Source of the DNA: Iodobacter arcticus | GTDB lineage: Bacteria > Pseudomonadota > Gammaproteobacteria > Burkholderiales > Chitinibacteraceae | DNA length: 64,000 nt | Assembly (NCBI RefSeq): GCF_042664895.1 | Contig: NZ_JBHTBQ010000044.1 | Coordinates: forward strand, 124,001 to 188,000 | Direction: 5' to 3' | Part shown: positions 33,013-40,950 of the stretch, in pieces | Position numbering within the stretch: position 1 is the stretch's first letter | Layout of the letters: every line of letters starts with the position of its first letter | Notes under the pieces: model-generated | Seen by the model: the letters and a program-made list of their open reading frames with translations, nothing else | What the model was told of the DNA's origin: nothing | Database searches by the model: none | Made by a program: the position numbers and the translations under genes

Positions 33013-33930
33013 ATGCTTGATTACAAATTACTAGAAGCGCTGGAAATGGTGGTGCGTGAAAGCAGTTTTGAGCGAGCTGCTAAGCGTCTGTTTTTAACGC
33101 AGTCTGCCGTGTCTCAGCGCATTAAATCGCTGGAAGAAAAACTAGGCAAAGTCTTGGTGGTGCGTGAAAGCCCCGTGCATGCCACGCGTGCGGGTGAAAA
33201 GCTAATTGTGCATTTTCGCCAAGTTCGCCAATTAGAGGCAGCCCTCGCCGAGCAAATCGATTTTAAAGAGCAGGATTGGCAAAGCGTGCGCCTTGGCGTC
33301 AATGCCGATAGTTTGGCCATTGGTCTACTGGATGCGCTCGCCCCACTCTTAGAGAGCGAGCGTTTACTGCTGGAATGCGTGATTGATGATGAAGGCTATA
33401 CGCTGGATTTACTGCGAGCTGGCGATGTAGCGGGTTGCATCAGTACCCAGCCCAGCGCGGTAACAGGCTGCGCAGTACAAAGCCTTGGTAGCATGCCCTA
33501 TGTATTTGTGGCGACACCTGCTTTTGCAGAGCGGCATTTTTCACAAGGCTTTACTCAAACCGCTTTAATGCATGCGCCTACCGCGATTTTTGGCAATAGG
33601 GATTCACTGCACCGGCGCTGGTTAGGCGAGCGTTACGGCATTATGGATGACCACTTCCCCTGCCATCAGATTCCTGAAAGCCACGCCCTCTTTGATGCGG
33701 TGTGCTTTGGCTTGGCCTACGCGGCAATTCCTTACGCTCAGGCCAAGCCAGCGATTGCCTCAGGTAAAATCATTGAGCTAGCCAGCAGTGAGCGCATTCA
33801 TATCCCTCTGTATTGGCACCACTGGCAGAAACAAACACAGGAAGCCAAGCGCATCAGCGATGCGGTGCTGGCCTTCGGCCGCCGCGCTTTGCCATCGCAA
33901 GAGGCTTCGCTGTATTTGAATGCTTTGTAA
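33013..33930 (+). CDS. argP: LysR-type regulator ArgP (IciA)
   Basis: A 305-aa LysR regulator. The HTH is at residues 1-60 (LDYKLLEALEMVVRESSFERAA, LFLTQSAVSQRIKSLEEK), and the effector domain starts at about 90. The N-terminus and VRESPVHATRAGEKL match ArgP, which senses lysine and arginine and controls their export and synthesis. No argO (lysE) neighbour is present here, so regulated targets are elsewhere. The final part ends with a short tail. An inverted-repeat element follows 39 bp later. Confidence 0.88.
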   Translation: MLDYKLLEALEMVVRESSFERAAKRLFLTQSAVSQRIKSLEEKLGKVLVVRESPVHATRAGEKLIVHFRQVRQLEAALAEQIDFKEQDWQSVRLGVNADSLAIGLLDALAPLLESERLLLECVIDDEGYTLDLLRAGDVAGCISTQPSAVTGCAVQSLGSMPYVFVATPAFAERHFSQGFTQTALMHAPTAIFGNRDSLHRRWLGERYGIMDDHFPCHQIPESHALFDAVCFGLAYAAIPYAQAKPAIASGKIIELASSERIHIPLYWHHWQKQTQEAKRISDAVLAFGRRALPSQEASLYLNAL

Positions 33931-33968
33931 GTGAAAAAAGATCTGTAGACACAGAGATAAGAAAGAAC

Positions 33969-34019
33969 ACAGAGAACACAGAGGAAACCATGAGTGCTGT
34001 TTCCTCTGTGTTCTCTGTG
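33969..34019. repeat. CACAGAG inverted-repeat element
   Basis: CACAGAGAACACAGAGGAAAC pairs perfectly with GTTTCCTCTGTGTTCTCTGTG around a 9-nt loop. It lies 39 bp after argP and resembles the CACGGAG element at 4424. It may act as a terminator and looks like a small dispersed repeat. Confidence 0.75.
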
Positions 34020-34216
34020 GTTCGAGATTTAACACGCTTAGCTTTACTCTGAACGATCTTTACCCATAAGAAAGCTTATTGCGTTTTAAACACCGCCGTA
34101 AGCTCTGCGACAAACCGCAACATTAAAACGATCGTTTGTAAAGGCGGGATAGTCCGGTCACAAGCGGCGCGATTTCTTGCTATTTTGTCTTATTCTAGCA
34201 AGCAAAGGCCGCCACG

Positions 34217-34714
34217 ATGACCCGCCCACTCAATAAAATGAGCCGTATTGCAGCCAAGACCGCGAATCTGCCGCAAGGCTTACGCAGCTTTATTCTGACT
34301 CGCCTATTTGGCCGTATCGTGCCTTTTTTATCGACAGCCTGTGTGCAGTTTGAAGAAGTCAGCGCGGCGCGGCTGGTGGTTTCAATTAAAAACCGCCGCA
34401 AAGTACAAAACCATATCAAGGGCGTGCACGCTGCGGCGATGGCGCTATTGGCCGAAACCAGCACCGGCTTTGTGATGGGCATGAATGTGCCAGACGATAA
34501 ACTACTACTACTTAAATCCATGCATGTGGATTACCAAAAACGCTCGCAGGGCGATATGCGCGCCGTGGCCACCTTAAGCAAGGACCAAATTGAGCTATTA
34601 CACAGCACCGAAAAAGGCAATTTCTCTGTAAGTGTAGAGATCAGCGATGAATCAGGAGAAGCGCCTATTCAGTGCGAAATGGTCTGGGCGTGGTTGCCTA
34701 AAAAGCGCGATTAA
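34217..34714 (+). CDS. DUF4442 hotdog-fold protein
   Basis: A 165-aa protein of the DUF4442 family, related to hotdog thioesterases: VQFEEVSAARLVVSIKNRRKVQNHIKGVHA carries the family centre, with NHI-KGVHAAA helix and MALLAETSTGF after it, then YQKRSQGDMRAVA. These proteins are often annotated as acyl-CoA thioesterase-like, but activity is unproven. It lies 54 bp before the crotonase gene and could share its transcript, which would suit acyl-CoA metabolism. Confidence 0.82.
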   Translation: MTRPLNKMSRIAAKTANLPQGLRSFILTRLFGRIVPFLSTACVQFEEVSAARLVVSIKNRRKVQNHIKGVHAAAMALLAETSTGFVMGMNVPDDKLLLLKSMHVDYQKRSQGDMRAVATLSKDQIELLHSTEKGNFSVSVEISDESGEAPIQCEMVWAWLPKKRD

Positions 34715-34768
34715 GCCTTTCACCTCAATTTAATACCACTGCAAGCTTCTACTCACCAAGGATGCCCC

Positions 34769-35581
34769 ATGCAATACGAAACGATTGAAGTGAATGTCAG
34801 CAATGCCATCGCCCTTGTCACGCTTAATCGCCCTAAAAAAGCCAATTCGCTCAATGCGCTGATGTGGCAGGAAATTAAAGCGGCCCTTACGTGGTGCGAT
34901 CAAACCGCCGAAGTGCGTGCAGTCGTACTGAATGGCGCTGGGCGTAATTTCTGTGCAGGGATTGATTTGATGATGCTGGCTGAAATCCAAACCAGCCTAA
35001 GCAGCGAATGCGAAGCGCGTAATCGCGAAACTATCCGCGCCTTGATTTTAAATCTGCAATCCTGCGTCAGCAGCCTAGAGCACTGCCGCAAGCCAGTGAT
35101 TGCCGCGATTCATGGCGCATGCGTGGGCGGTGGATTAGATTTGGTACTAGCTGCAGATTTCAGATACGCCAGCACAGACGCCAGCTTTAGCGTGCGCGAA
35201 GTAGCGATGGGCTTGGTTGCCGACGTAGGTAGCCTGCAACGCTTAGGCCGCGTTGTTGGTGAGGGCACAGCGCGTGAAATGACCTTCACCGCAATGGACA
35301 TGCCCGCCAATGACGCGCTTAGCGTGCGTTTGGTTAACCAAGTGTTTGTTAGCCCAGAGGAATGCCTTGCTGCGGCCATGCGCACCGCCAGCGTCATCGC
35401 AGCCCAATCACCACTTGCCGTACGCGGCAGCAAGCAGGTACTGAACTACAGCCGCGATCATAGCGTAAGCGATGGTCTGGAATACGTCGCCACCTGGAAC
35501 GGCGGCATGCTGCTCTCTGCCGACATCAAAGAAGCCATCACCGCCCAAATCAGCGGGCGAGCGGCGCAGTTTTTGGATTAA
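34769..35581 (+). CDS. Crotonase-fold enoyl-CoA hydratase/isomerase, dienoyl-CoA isomerase-like
   Basis: A 270-aa crotonase: VTLNRPKKANSLNALM, the CoA-binding FCAGIDLMML, the oxyanion-hole AAIHGACVGGGLDLVLAADFRYAS, and VREVAMGLVADVGSLQRL. The Glu and Asp in the last segment match the acid-base pair of delta3,5-delta2,4-dienoyl-CoA isomerases rather than plain hydratases. Role: oxidation of unsaturated fatty acids (inference). ATG 34769 is preceded by AAGGATG. A ligase remnant lies downstream. Confidence 0.87.
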   Translation: MQYETIEVNVSNAIALVTLNRPKKANSLNALMWQEIKAALTWCDQTAEVRAVVLNGAGRNFCAGIDLMMLAEIQTSLSSECEARNRETIRALILNLQSCVSSLEHCRKPVIAAIHGACVGGGLDLVLAADFRYASTDASFSVREVAMGLVADVGSLQRLGRVVGEGTAREMTFTAMDMPANDALSVRLVNQVFVSPEECLAAAMRTASVIAAQSPLAVRGSKQVLNYSRDHSVSDGLEYVATWNGGMLLSADIKEAITAQISGRAAQFLD

Positions 35582-35696
35582 ACCCTCAGGCGATTAAAGC
35601 AGCAGGCCCGGGCCGAAAACGTCCGGCGCCATCCCCCCTTGCAAGCGCCAATCAAAATGCTAATGCCGTTCGCTTAAGTTTTTACCTAAGCCCCCT

Positions 35697-35819
35697 TGAA
35701 AAAAGAGCGGGCCATTTATCTAAGTTTGAGGTGCCGGAGCAAATCCGTTTTGTGGAGCAGCTGCCGCGTACCAGTGTGGGTAAATTAAATAAGCGGGCAA
35801 TGCGTGAACAACAGGCCTG
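35697..35819 (+). pseudogene. C-terminal remnant of an acyl-CoA synthetase
   Basis: The frame ending at TGA 35817-35819 reads GHLSKFEVPEQIRFVE, then QLPRTSVGKLNKRAMREQQA. This is the end of the AMP-forming acyl-CoA ligase family, where the Lys in TSVGK is the catalytic adenylation residue. Nothing upstream in any frame continues the enzyme, so this is a 3' fragment. It lies between the crotonase gene and uhpA; the remaining 115 bp of the spacer (35582-35696) hold nothing recognisable. Confidence 0.75.
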
Positions 35820-35892
35820 ATGGCCAATGACGAATCAGCAGGTTTACCGTGGCTGACTTACAATGGCCGATTCCGTATAAAGGAGTGGGCCT

Positions 35893-36489
35893 GTGATCCG
35901 GCTGGCTTTAGTAGACGATCATCTTTTGGTGCGCTCAGGTTTTGCTCAGCTTTTATCTTTAGAAGCCGACATGCGTGTGGTGGCTCAGTTTGCCTCAGTA
36001 CCTGAAGTATTAAAGGGTCTTTTGCCTGATATGGCAGATGTGTGTCTGCTGGATTTATCCTTACCGCCAGAAAGTGGCTTAACCCTGCTGGGCCGGTTGC
36101 CTGAGGGGGTGAAAGCGCTGATTTTAAGCGTTCAGGACGGCCCGGCCATGGTTGAAAAGGCATTACATCTGGGCGCCAGGGGATTTATCAGTAAGCGCTG
36201 CCAAGTGGAAGAGTTATTGCTGGCTATCCGCACCATTGCGGCCGGTGGCTGCTATCTGCCCCCGGCCCTAGCGGCCAATTTACTGGCTCCGCGTCAGGGT
36301 CTGGTTTGCCTGACGCCGCGCGAGCGGGAAGTCTGTGAGCTGCTGGCCGAAGGCTGTGATGTCCGTACCGTAGCGCTGCGTCTGGGTTTAAGCCACAAAA
36401 CGGTCCATGTGCACCGGGCGCATGCGCTGGATAAACTCAATGTCAGTAATAATGTGGAACTTGCCCACCGGATGCAGCGTGAAAGCTAA
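35893..36489 (+). CDS. uhpA: Response regulator UhpA
   Basis: A 198-aa NarL/FixJ-type response regulator. Receiver domain: DDH at residues 8-10, the phospho-acceptor Asp in CLLDLSLP near 55, SVQDG, and the Lys in ISKRCQ. C-terminal LuxR HTH: LTPREREVCELLAEGCDVRTVALRLGLSHKTVHVH. With uhpB and uhpC following, it is UhpA, which activates hexose-phosphate uptake. GTG 35893 is the start, with AAGGAG 8 nt upstream. The length and the overlap with uhpB agree with the E. coli operon. Confidence 0.92.
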   Translation: MIRLALVDDHLLVRSGFAQLLSLEADMRVVAQFASVPEVLKGLLPDMADVCLLDLSLPPESGLTLLGRLPEGVKALILSVQDGPAMVEKALHLGARGFISKRCQVEELLLAIRTIAAGGCYLPPALAANLLAPRQGLVCLTPREREVCELLAEGCDVRTVALRLGLSHKTVHVHRAHALDKLNVSNNVELAHRMQRES

Positions 36490-37975
36490 GTTAAGTTCTT
36501 CGCTGGGACGGATGGTGCTGGCGATTCCCGTTTGTTGTGGCGTCTGGTTTGCACTTTGGTCGGTCAGTGCCGCGCTGTTGCACAGCCTGACCCTAGCGGT
36601 GCTGTTTTTACCCTGCGGCTTACGATTTTCCCTGCTGTTATTTGCTCCACGCTTCTGCGCTCCCGCAATTATTGCGGCTGAATGGCTGGTGCTGGGCTTA
36701 TTACTCAGCGCCTTAGAGCTGCCCGCGGAGCTGTTTTTGCTGGCTCCGCTTTCTTTTGCGGTACTGCTGCTGCAGCGCTGGCCTGTGCGGGATGAGTGGC
36801 AGGTGCTGCTGAAACAAGGCATCGCGGTTTTGCTGACGGCGCTTAGCTCTGCTTTGCTGTGGTTATGGCTTGGTGGCAATGCCTGGCAGGCCTTTTTAGC
36901 ATCGCTTGCCGGATGCCTGTTGCTGGGGCCTGCACTGTTTATTTTATGGGAGGCATTAACCCGGATCCGCTGGTTGCCTATTGGCCCGGGACAAAGGCGT
37001 AAAAGCTTTAATTTGCGTCTGCGCTTTGTTTTATCGTATCTGCTGCTGTTTACACTGAGCTTTTCCGTGCAGGCCGCCTTACCGGTCGGCTTCGCTTTTT
37101 TTTCTCCGCTTTGCCTTGCTGTTCCTGTGGTGCTGCTGGCCTATTTACATGGCTGGCGCGGTGCGGTACTGGCTTCGTTTTGCAATAGTCTGGCACTGGC
37201 GATATTCAGCCATAGTGTGCTGAATGATTTATTGCTGGCGCTGATTGCGCAAAATTTATTAGGCGTGGTGCTGGGCGTGGCCATTCAGGGCGCGCGTTTA
37301 CGGGCGGCGGCATTAACGCGTTTAAATGAGCGCTTATCCCGCCAGCTGGCCAGAAATCATGCCCTAGCCCGGCAACTGGTTAATGCCGAGGAAGCGGTGC
37401 GCCGCGATGTTGCCCGGGAACTCCACGATGAAATCGGGCAAAATATTACAGCCATCCGGATTCAGGCCACACTTTCCGGACGGATGACCCAGGATGCGGC
37501 GTTGAAAGCCTCTTTAGGCGTGATTGAATCTTTATCGCTGAATGTCTACGACTGTGCCCGGGGATTATTGCTGCGGTTAAGACCACGCGCCTTGGATGAT
37601 TTAAGTTTGCAAGAAGCCGTGCGGCAGTTGGCCGGCGAATTACAGTTCGCGGCGCGGGGGATTGAATTCAATCTGAGCTGGCCCCTGGATGAGCAGCTGT
37701 TTGATGAGGCATTAAAACTGACTTTATTCCGGGTGCTGCAAGAGGCGCTGAATAATGTCACGCGGCACGCCTGTGCCAGTCAGGTCTGCGTTAAGCTTTG
37801 GCAGGAAAACACTTGGCTGTATTTATCGGTTAGCGATAATGGTGCGGGCACGGCTCCCATTCAAGTGGGGATGGGGTTGCGCGGGATGCGGGAACGAGTC
37901 GAAGCCCTGGGCGGCAGATTAAGTTTAAGCCACCGGAGCGGAGTTTGTTTGCGGGTCAGTCTGCCCCTTGTTTAA
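36479..37975 (+). CDS. uhpB: Sensor histidine kinase UhpB
   Basis: A 498-aa membrane kinase. Residues 1-270 form about eight hydrophobic segments (MASE1-type); a coiled linker follows, then HisKA_3 with the phospho-His in ARELHDEIGQN, and a HATPase domain with N-box LQEALNNVTRHA, G1 DNGAG and GLRGMRERV. GTG 36479 overlaps the uhpA stop and gives the same length as E. coli UhpB (500 aa). An upstream ATG at 36407 would overlap more and is less likely. UhpB phosphorylates UhpA on signal from UhpC. Confidence 0.93.
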   Translation: MKAKLSSSLGRMVLAIPVCCGVWFALWSVSAALLHSLTLAVLFLPCGLRFSLLLFAPRFCAPAIIAAEWLVLGLLLSALELPAELFLLAPLSFAVLLLQRWPVRDEWQVLLKQGIAVLLTALSSALLWLWLGGNAWQAFLASLAGCLLLGPALFILWEALTRIRWLPIGPGQRRKSFNLRLRFVLSYLLLFTLSFSVQAALPVGFAFFSPLCLAVPVVLLAYLHGWRGAVLASFCNSLALAIFSHSVLNDLLLALIAQNLLGVVLGVAIQGARLRAAALTRLNERLSRQLARNHALARQLVNAEEAVRRDVARELHDEIGQNITAIRIQATLSGRMTQDAALKASLGVIESLSLNVYDCARGLLLRLRPRALDDLSLQEAVRQLAGELQFAARGIEFNLSWPLDEQLFDEALKLTLFRVLQEALNNVTRHACASQVCVKLWQENTWLYLSVSDNGAGTAPIQVGMGLRGMRERVEALGGRLSLSHRSGVCLRVSLPLV

Positions 37976-38013
37976 TCCGGCATTCTCCCAGCGGCCCCGG
38001 TATAAGACTTTTT

Positions 38014-38090
38014 CTTAGTTAACCTAAGACTTTGTCGGGCGCGGTACCGGGCGCTGATCTTTATGATGGTAGTCAGTTATTTTTGACTAC
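38014..38090 (+). promoter_or_regulatory. Two dyads upstream of uhpC
   Basis: CTTAG/CTAAG at 38014-38028 around TTAAC, and GTAGTCA/TGACTAC at 38069-38090 around an AT-rich loop, lie in the 130-bp uhpB-uhpC spacer. They may be binding sites for UhpA or a partial terminator. Function is inference. Confidence 0.4.
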
Positions 38091-38105
38091 ATTAAGGCCT
38101 CTGCC

Positions 38106-39422
38106 ATGTTTGGTCCCCTGAAAGCAGCGCCTGCTGCTCCGCTGATTACTGATCAGCAACAGATCGATACAACGTATCGCTTTTGGCGTATTCAGCTGAT
38201 GTTCACCATGTATATTGGCTACGCAGTTTTTTACTTTACTCGCAAAAGCTTTAATTATGCGATGCCAAGTATGTTACTGGATCTTGGCTTGCAAAAAGCC
38301 GATATCGGCATGATGGGGACGTTGTTTTATATCACTTATGGTTGCTCTAAGTTTTTATCCGGGGTGATGAGTGATCATTCAAACCCGCGTTATTTTATGG
38401 GGCTGGGCCTGCTGGCAACCGGCGTGATTAATATCCTGTTCGGGCTGAGCTCATCCCTGTGGATGTTAATGCTGTTATGGATGCTGAACGGTTTCTTTCA
38501 AGGCTGGGGCTGGCCTCCGTGCTCAAAATTACTGACTTCCTGGTATTCCCGCACCGAACGGGGGTTTTGGTGGTCGATCTGGAATACCTCACATAATGTG
38601 GGCGGTGCCTTGATCCCCTTGATTGTAGGTACCGTGGCGGCCACCTATGGCTGGCGGATGGGGATGTTTGTGCCGGGGGTCATTGCCATCGTGATTGGTC
38701 TGTTTTTATGCTGGCGTTTGCGCGACCGGCCGCAGTCCATGGGATTGCCTTCGGTTGGTGTATGGCGCAATGACAAACTGGAGCAGGCGCAGGAAGGGGA
38801 AGGACAGGGCTTATCTAATAAAGAAATTCTGAAGCGCTATGTACTGACTAATAAATATATCTGGTTGCTGGCATTTTGTTATGTGCTGGTTTATATAGTT
38901 CGCACCGCCATTAATGACTGGGGTAATTTATATTTAACTGAGCAATATGGTTATTCATTAATGACGGCCAATTCTGCTTTATCCCTGTTTGAAGTTGGAG
39001 GATTTATTGGCTCATTAGTGGCCGGCTGGGGATCGGATAAGTTTTTTTCCGGAAACCGCGGGCCAATGAATCTGATTTTTGCGCTGGGTATTTTGGTTTC
39101 TGTCGGTGCTTTATGGCTGTTACCCGTGCATAACTATATTCTTCTGGCGGCTTGTTTCTTTGTGATTGGCTTTTTTGTTTTTGGTCCGCAAATGCTGATT
39201 GGTATGGCCGCCGCTGAATGCTCACATAAAGATGCCGCAGGAGCAGCAACTGGTTTTGTCGGTTTATTTGCCTATATGGGCGCGGCACTGGCAGGCTATC
39301 CAATTGCCAAGGTGATTGAATTCTGGCATTGGAATGGGTTTTTTACGGTCGTGGCACTGGCCGCTGCCGGATCCGGTTTATTGTTACTACCTCTGTTAAA
39401 AGTCTCTTCCAACAATAAATAA
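38106..39422 (+). CDS. uhpC: Hexose-phosphate sensor UhpC
   Basis: A 438-aa major-facilitator protein of the organophosphate:phosphate antiporter family. Segments closely track E. coli UhpC: YAVFYFTRKSFNYAMPSM, YITYGCSKFLSG, YFMGLGLLATGVINILFG, SWYSRTERGFWWSIWNT, FVFGPQMLIGMAAAECSHK. UhpC binds external glucose 6-phosphate and signals to UhpB. The start MFGPLKAAPAAPLITD matches UhpC rather than the transporter UhpT. No uhpT is in this window, so the regulated transporter must be elsewhere. Confidence 0.9.
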   Translation: MFGPLKAAPAAPLITDQQQIDTTYRFWRIQLMFTMYIGYAVFYFTRKSFNYAMPSMLLDLGLQKADIGMMGTLFYITYGCSKFLSGVMSDHSNPRYFMGLGLLATGVINILFGLSSSLWMLMLLWMLNGFFQGWGWPPCSKLLTSWYSRTERGFWWSIWNTSHNVGGALIPLIVGTVAATYGWRMGMFVPGVIAIVIGLFLCWRLRDRPQSMGLPSVGVWRNDKLEQAQEGEGQGLSNKEILKRYVLTNKYIWLLAFCYVLVYIVRTAINDWGNLYLTEQYGYSLMTANSALSLFEVGGFIGSLVAGWGSDKFFSGNRGPMNLIFALGILVSVGALWLLPVHNYILLAACFFVIGFFVFGPQMLIGMAAAECSHKDAAGAATGFVGLFAYMGAALAGYPIAKVIEFWHWNGFFTVVALAAAGSGLLLLPLLKVSSNNK

Positions 39423-39486
39423 TAGGTATATTTATAAAAAAGCCGCTCGCTGTGAACTGACCCCAGCTTTCTAAGCCGCCAATCTA

Positions 39487-39543
39487 ATTCCGGCATAGCA
39501 AGGGGTAATTAGGGCGGGTTGATAAAGCCAACCCGCCCTACAC
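39487..39543. repeat. 57-bp repeat, copy 1, with AGGGCGGGTT palindrome
   Basis: ATTCCGGCATAGCAAGGGG followed by AGGGCGGGTTGATAAAGCC and AACCCGCCCTAC, which form a hairpin. The same 57-bp unit lies in the same orientation at 40754-40810. The two copies bracket ddlA. It may also serve as a terminator for ddlA or uhpC. Confidence 0.75.
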
Positions 39544-39546
39544 AAA

Positions 39547-40644
39547 TCAAAAAGACGTTTTTAATTCTTCATTCTGTGCAAAGCGCTGCATGGCCAGCTC
39601 GATCAATTGGCTAATGAGTGTCCTATATGCCAAGCCAGTGGCCTGCCACAAAAGTGGGTACATGCTCATACTGGTAAAGCCTGGAATCGTATTAATTTCA
39701 TTCACAACAAGGCTGCCATCCTTGCTCAGGAAGAAATCAACTCGGGCCATACCCGTGCAACACAGCACATGAAAGGACTGCACGCTCAGCGCTCTGACTC
39801 GATCAGCAATCGTCGAATCTATACTTGCTGGCACCGTTAATTTCACAGCTTTCTTATCGACATACTTCGCCTCATACGAATAGAAATCATGGCTGCTGCT
39901 TATTTCGCCAACAACAGATGCAACTGGATCGTCGTTCCCTAACACGGCGCACTCGATTTCTCGCCCTTCAATAAACTTTTCCACCAAAACCTTGGCATCA
40001 AATTTAAAAGCGGCGTCTATTGCCGCTTGCAACCCGGATGCATCTACCACTTTTGCTACGCCAACCGACGACCCAAGGCTGGCTGGCTTAACGAATACAG
40101 GCAATCCAAGCTCTTCCAGCACTTTGCGGCAGTCAATCGCGTCGCCCCGCTTGAACGCATAAAAGGGAGCAATAGGAATACCTGCCACGCGCAATAATCG
40201 CTTGCTTACATCCTTGTCCATGCCAATTGCGGATCCAATGATTTCCGATCCAACATAGGGAACGCCCGCAAGTTTCAACAAGCCCTGAACGCTGCCATCC
40301 TCACCACACAAGCCGTGCAACACAGGAAACACAACATCAACATAGGTGCTGCTCGCCATGTCAGAAAGATGGATCAACCTTCCTTGCCCGCCAGGAACAA
40401 ACGAAACCACCGGACCATAGCTGACTGCGGCCCCGTCTGACTCTGCTGCCGTTTTCTCGAGCAAAGCATCCAGAGAGTCCACCAGCAACCATCGCCCAGC
40501 TTTATCGACAAAGATCGGGACAAGCTCGAATCTGTCTAAATCGAGTGCGTCCATTACATTTTTTGCGGACAGCAATGATACTTCGTGCTCAACCGACTTC
40601 CCGCCAAACAGGATGCCCACTTTCACCAATGCCTTTTCCACCAT
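39547..40644 (-). CDS. ddlA: D-alanine--D-alanine ligase, DdlA type
   Basis: A 365-aa ATP-grasp ligase joining two D-Ala for peptidoglycan. Signatures: ILFGGKSVEHEVSLLSAKNV at the start, FPVLHGLCGEDGSVQGLL, VKPASLGSSVGVAKV, FIEGREIECAVLG, and MARVDFFLSK with VNEINTIPGFTSMSMYP. Length and the insert after residue 50 fit the DdlA rather than the DdlB type. It is not in a cell-wall gene cluster; a DdlB is expected elsewhere. It is flanked by two direct repeats. Confidence 0.93.
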   Translation of the reverse strand: MVEKALVKVGILFGGKSVEHEVSLLSAKNVMDALDLDRFELVPIFVDKAGRWLLVDSLDALLEKTAAESDGAAVSYGPVVSFVPGGQGRLIHLSDMASSTYVDVVFPVLHGLCGEDGSVQGLLKLAGVPYVGSEIIGSAIGMDKDVSKRLLRVAGIPIAPFYAFKRGDAIDCRKVLEELGLPVFVKPASLGSSVGVAKVVDASGLQAAIDAAFKFDAKVLVEKFIEGREIECAVLGNDDPVASVVGEISSSHDFYSYEAKYVDKKAVKLTVPASIDSTIADRVRALSVQSFHVLCCTGMARVDFFLSKDGSLVVNEINTIPGFTSMSMYPLLWQATGLAYRTLISQLIELAMQRFAQNEELKTSF

Positions 40645-40753
40645 GTGCTGTGCCCTTATCTAAACAAAGATTTGATTAAAATTTGCCGATGTACGCGTTT
40701 TTAATGCTGAGAAGCGATGCAGGGCAGGTTAGTCAAAGACCTAACCCGCGCCG

Positions 40754-40810
40754 ATTCCAACATAACAACGGGTAATCAGCGCGGGTTGATAAAACCAACC
40801 CGCCCTACAC
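40754..40810. repeat. 57-bp repeat, copy 2
   Basis: ATTCCAACATAACAACGGG then GCGCGGGTTGATAAAACC and AACCCGCCCTAC. About 85 percent identical to 39487-39543, in the same orientation. It lies in the ddlA-metZ spacer (40645-40950), preceded by a related hairpin AGGGCAGGTTAGTC/GACCTAACCCG at about 40720-40748. Confidence 0.7.
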
Positions 40811-40950
40811 TACTAAATAAATACGAGGAATTTGGCACAGACATACCTGCCATTCAGTTGCTGACTGGCGTACTGCGCTTCGCTGAGCGACTAAAAACTG
40901 TCGCACGCGGAGCTTCGAGTACGCCCTACGCATATCAACAAAACAAAAAC

